From: Hypsibius dujardini
Taxonomy: Eukaryota > Tardigrada > Eutardigrada > Parachela > Hypsibiidae
Reading direction: 5' to 3'
NCBI GenBank assembly: GCA_001579985.1
Contig: LRSR01007913.1
Location: forward strand, 62,001-126,000
Length of the DNA: 64,000 nt
Within the stretch, counting starts at the first letter, position 1; the number at the start of each line of letters is the position of its first letter. Below are positions 59,602-64,000 of the stretch, piece by piece. The notes under the pieces were generated by a model, which saw only the letters and a program-made list of their open reading frames with translations, made no database searches and was not told the origin of the DNA. The position numbers were made by a program, and so were the translations under genes.

Positions 59602-60918
59602 TCATTCTCCTCTCTTCCTCAAGGCGGCTTCTTGTGCGAGTCTCACTTCCGCCTCAAACATCTTCAACCATTCCATATGACCGTCTTCACCGTCTCGCAG
59701 AGAGGAATCGCATCAAGCATTGCGCAAACGTCTGTCGGTTTCTGGCCATAAGTGCATCCACCCGCGAAAACCCTTGAAGGGCAGGTGTCGGTGAGGCGAC
59801 TGCGGCTGCGGGAGATCCCTTCACCAATGCAGCGCGAAACATTTCGGAGCGTTCGATTCCGGTCGAAACACTTGCAGCGTTGGCCGAATTGCCCACAGCG
59901 CGGACACAGCCAGGAGGGAGTGTTTGCAGAACGAAAGGTTTCACAGTAACCGGCAAGCATCGATATCTGAAACCCAAAATTGGTTTAGATCAAATGTCCC
60001 GCGTTTCAAAGACGAACACCCAGTATGTGTAAGTGCAGACAAGGAAGAAGGTGAAAACGATCGACACAGTTAAATACGGGAACGGCGTGAAGGTGGGCAG
60101 CTGGACAAGCCGACAGAGATAGACAGACAGGAAAACGTGAAGACAGCCAAAGATGCAGGTAGGTAGGCAGGTAAACACTACACAGACAAGCAGACACACA
60201 AAAAACTAAATTGTGAATACAGCCGCAGATGCAGGCAAATAAATAAACATAGATAAACAGGATCAGTGAAACATGGAGTAGTGATGAGTTGAATAACCGG
60301 CTTAATAAACACAACACCAATACCGGTAAAATTCAAGGAGGGGTAAAACATAATCGTACCCGTAAGTCGCGAACGATCGACCCTTTTTTCGACGGTTCCT
60401 CGGAAAGTGAGAGACACCGTCGACTTCGCCGTCAGCGACCGGGCAGTCTGGAATTCACCGGCCCGACGTTCCAGAGCGGCTCTGTCCAGCTGCGCCTTAC
60501 GCTCAACCGCCTGCTTCATCCGCTGCTCGTTGCGAATCTTCATGTCCGAGACCTGAGCTGCCAAACTCGTTTCACAGAGACTGGCTGCACCAGCAAGCTT
60601 TTCATCCAACTTGCTCTTCGCTGGCACAGTTTTCCCAGCGATGGTAGCGAGTAGACCGGTTGTGTGGTACCGGGTCGGACCGTAAACGTCAAGCCCCTTG
60701 CCTGGCTTCCGGAAGTCTTCAGCGGTAGGAGTTGTTAAATTCTTGTTGGGACGCGGGGTGAAACGATGCGCAGGAACAAAGTCCATTGAAGAAGGTCGCC
60801 GACAACCTCCACGAACAGCCTTCTCAATGACAACGGTGGCACCAGATCTACCGGTCGGATTGACGAATGGCGAGCCGGTAGTGTCTGCCTCGATGATTGG
60901 AGTCAAAGAAATCGCCAT
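59602..60918 (-). CDS. Unidentified protein, about 216 aa
   Basis: Exon 60918-60360 opens with ATG (MAISLTPIIEADTTGSPF) and ends at a GTACGA donor. It joins in phase to an exon at 59693-59602 ending EWLKMFEAEVRLAQEAALRK and a stop. An earlier acceptor near 59964 would instead end the protein after eight residues. The middle (QRMKQAVERKAQLDRAALER) is probably helical, perhaps a coiled coil. No signal peptide, membrane segment or known domain. Intron 1 contains CAGA-like tracts at about 60110-60260. Family and function unknown. Confidence 0.5.
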
Positions 60919-61053
60919 TACGGTGGTCAGTTGCAAGCTTCCCAAGAAACAGATAGATCCGCAATGTCCGGGAGAGAGACACCACGCTCATTCTCATGGT
61001 CGGAGACGGTGACGTATGTAGTTTAATACGTTGTAGTTACGTGTAGTTACGCG

Positions 61054-61888
61054 GTGCAGATACCAAGGTCCGATTCGTTATCTTCGTTCGGGCTATGCGG
61101 GGATGTGCTGCTGGTATGGACGATGATGTCTTGTGTTGAAATGGGACACAATAGTGATAATGCAGGCAAATAGATGGAAATGCCGTACATGTAGTCAGAC
61201 GGATAAACATGAATAGACAGACGAACAACTAACAGACCGACCAACAGACAATCAGACGACAGACTGATAAAAAGAAAAGGCAGGCAGACCGGCAGGCAGG
61301 CAGGCAGGCAGGCGGGCGGGCGGACCGACCGACCGACGGCGAGGATAAGAAGATAAAAAGATATTACCAAGACTCGAATGAACCGAGAATCGAAAGACAA
61401 ACGGAAACCAGAAAATTTTTACCTTCCGGTCCCAGCCGGCAACCTCATCCTCCGTAACGATCTCAAACGAGCTGACTGACTCGGGTTGCTCCACGAAACT
61501 GACAAGGGACTCGTTTTGTCTGAAATCCAGAACCCGCTTCGGATCATCCAAGGCTTCCACACTGGAAGAAGACGCCGACGACCTCCACCATTGCCGGATC
61601 GAGGACCTTCCGCGGGCGTTCTTTCTGTTTTGGTGGCTTCTTTTGAACGGTATTTCGTTTCCTGCGTTTGCCCTCGGGCATGAGTTCGCGCATAGATGGA
61701 CGGCACATATCGCGTTTATGGTCGGCAAGGAGATTAGTGCAGTCCAGTGCGGCTTTGCGAATCGGACGGCCTGCAAGAGTGACAAAATCTTCCACGAAAC
61801 CGAAACAGATAACCAAAGGCATGCTGCTCATCAATTTGTACGAGTAGGACAAGAAATTGACTAAACGGCGGCAATTCGGCTTCATCAA
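61054..61888 (-). CDS. Doubtful gene model, two overlapping frames
   Basis: One minus frame (61888-61544) reads ALDCTNLLADHKRDMCRPS, then a lysine-rich stretch (EGKRRKRNTVQKKPPKQKER). A second frame (61785-61420) continues with SSSSVEALDDPKRVLDF, SFVEQPESVSSFEIVTED and WDRK, up to a GTAAAA donor. Both look coding, but they are one base out of step near 61570, and no GT-AG pair there restores phase. A possible last exon at about 61140-61050 reads TSPHSPNEDNESDLGICTA. Either a host gene with a frameshift, or my exon borders are wrong. No family recognised. Confidence 0.35.
61195..61340. repeat. CAGA/GGCAGGCAGG microsatellite
   Basis: Plus strand AGACAGACGAAC, then GGCAGGCAGGCAGGCAGGCG, then GGACCGACCGACCGACGG: successive four-base motifs that drift into one another. 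Confidence 0.8.
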
Positions 61889-61889
61889 T

Positions 61890-63180
61890 CAATAAATCAA
61901 GATCGAAAATTGAAAACGGAAAACTAATCAAAGCGGGTCGCTGCAAGCAGGAGACAACTACTGTACGCTACACAGAGAACATTCCAGTGCATGAATGTAT
62001 TGATCATTGCGTCCGATTAACGGTGCCGCTCTCTCGTCTTCCATATCTCCAAAAAGGTGGATTAAAAAGAAAGAAAAAATAACGAAAGTTCTTATGAGCG
62101 AAAGCAAAACCATTACTGTACATCGAAGCAAACAATCCACAAATTGAGGAATCAATTAATTAAGCGGCAAATAGACAATCATTGCTGCTCGTACTGCGGG
62201 ATACGGGAAATTCCCCAAAAAATCCAGGTAGACATCACTCGACAAACTCTAACTTTCTCTCCGCCCACACTATCGAAATAACAATGGAGGGAAGAAGCAC
62301 CCAAAATACCAGGCGAAAGTGAGGAATCAACCGGGTTCCTGGACAAAGGCCATGGCGAAACTCAACTGCTCCCTCCAGCTACTCTTAAATTAAATCGTCA
62401 ACAACACCTTCCCCTGCCTCCTCCAGCCAATTTAATTCGATAACCGAGACACCATTCACTTGACAGCGTTTGGCAGTCTGGGGAAATCCATGCGACACGG
62501 CCTAAAATTCTGAAAAATTTGGATGGAAAATGTGTAAAGAGAGGACCTCCACATCAATCAATCAATCCACTCCGCCGCTTTCGTCAACCATTTCCTGCAA
62601 ACTTCCGGCTATCTGAAGATAAAATTCACTTAATATCGCTTCTTCGCCGTCCGTCTCATCCGCTGCAACGTATTTCCGAGAGAGATCCCTACTGAAACCT
62701 TGCTAAGAATTCAGGACCGAATGGATCAGGAAACTGTTAGGCATTGCAAATACGAAAACGAACCGCACGCCTGCAAGAACGGATGAGGTAAATAAATGAA
62801 CAGAATAACATTATGTATAACACATTCGTAAAAAATAAGAGCACTTCAGGCAACGCAGAATGTTAGTGATTCATATTTGAACGCGACCATAGAATATTCG
62901 AACGCAGGTGGAGATCATCGCATGCAGCAGTTAAAAAGCGAACGGGGCATTCATCAAAACGAACGTAGATTGGTCATGTTTCAGTTTGATGAATATATTC
63001 GTTTCTTTCTTTACATTGCCAAACTTAAAATAGATAAAAATATTTTTTTAACAAGATTAATGCTGACTAATGAAGAAAAGTGATAAATTAGTAAAATGAG
63101 CATTTGAAAAAAGAACGAATTAAATGAATGATGACCCGGACCAACGGGACAATTGGTCAGAGACGCCAAGCTCTGAAACT
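61890..63180. other. Intergenic stretch
   Basis: Repeated ATCAATCAATCAAT motifs (for example at 61885-61900 and 62553-62570); otherwise nothing that I can name. Includes the 3' flank of BCKDHB. Confidence 0.4.
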
Positions 63181-63188
63181 GAAACTAG

Positions 63189-64000
<812 letters not shown>

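Noticed and set aside
59687-59977. Two long overlapping minus frames (96 and 98 codons) in the 59.6 kb gene
   Set aside because: Neither is in phase with the upstream exon from a clear acceptor; the short exon at 59602-59693 is in phase.

Overview
The window reads as nuclear DNA of an invertebrate animal, most likely an ecdysozoan. The signs are many short spliced exons with GT-AG (and a few GC-AG) borders, an arginine kinase instead of a creatine kinase, and an Unc-115/abLIM-type actin-binding gene. A tardigrade or a small-genome arthropod would fit, but nothing proves it. All gene models were built by hand from reading frames, splice sites and phase checks.

Layout. 0.2-2.8 kb (minus): remains of a receptor kinase gene with a signal peptide, two bulb-type (B) lectin-like regions, a membrane helix and a tyrosine-kinase N-lobe. 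Its frame is broken many times. 3.7-8.7 kb (minus): an intact three-exon gene for a secreted, Thr/Ser-rich, repetitive protein of 860 residues. 10.1-10.5 kb (plus): a possible small secreted peptide. 11.7-19.0 kb (minus): a LIM-less Unc-115/abLIM gene ending in a villin headpiece. 19-28.8 kb: mostly non-coding, with simple repeats, a foldback element and one unidentified possible exon. 28.8-34.1 kb (plus): a rhodopsin-class GPCR in four coding exons. 35.3 kb (plus): an orphan last exon of a carbonyl-reductase-like gene. 36.6-42.1 kb (plus): an eight-exon gene for a 557-residue disordered protein of unknown role. 43.7-46.3 kb (minus): a complete arginine kinase (8 exons, 364 aa). 47.6-51.8 kb and 53.3-57.3 kb (minus): two neighbouring ten-finger C2H2 genes that look like tandem duplicates. 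59.6-60.9 kb and 61.1-61.9 kb (minus): two unidentified gene models, the second in doubt. 63.2-64 kb (minus): the 3' end of BCKDHB, the E1-beta subunit of branched-chain 2-oxoacid dehydrogenase, running off the window.

The genes do not form a pathway; they are separate units. What links much of the window is its repeats. Long inverted-repeat (foldback) DNA elements of at least two families sit in introns and gaps. Degenerate CAGA/TCTG tetranucleotide tracts fill many introns of the arginine kinase and zinc-finger genes.
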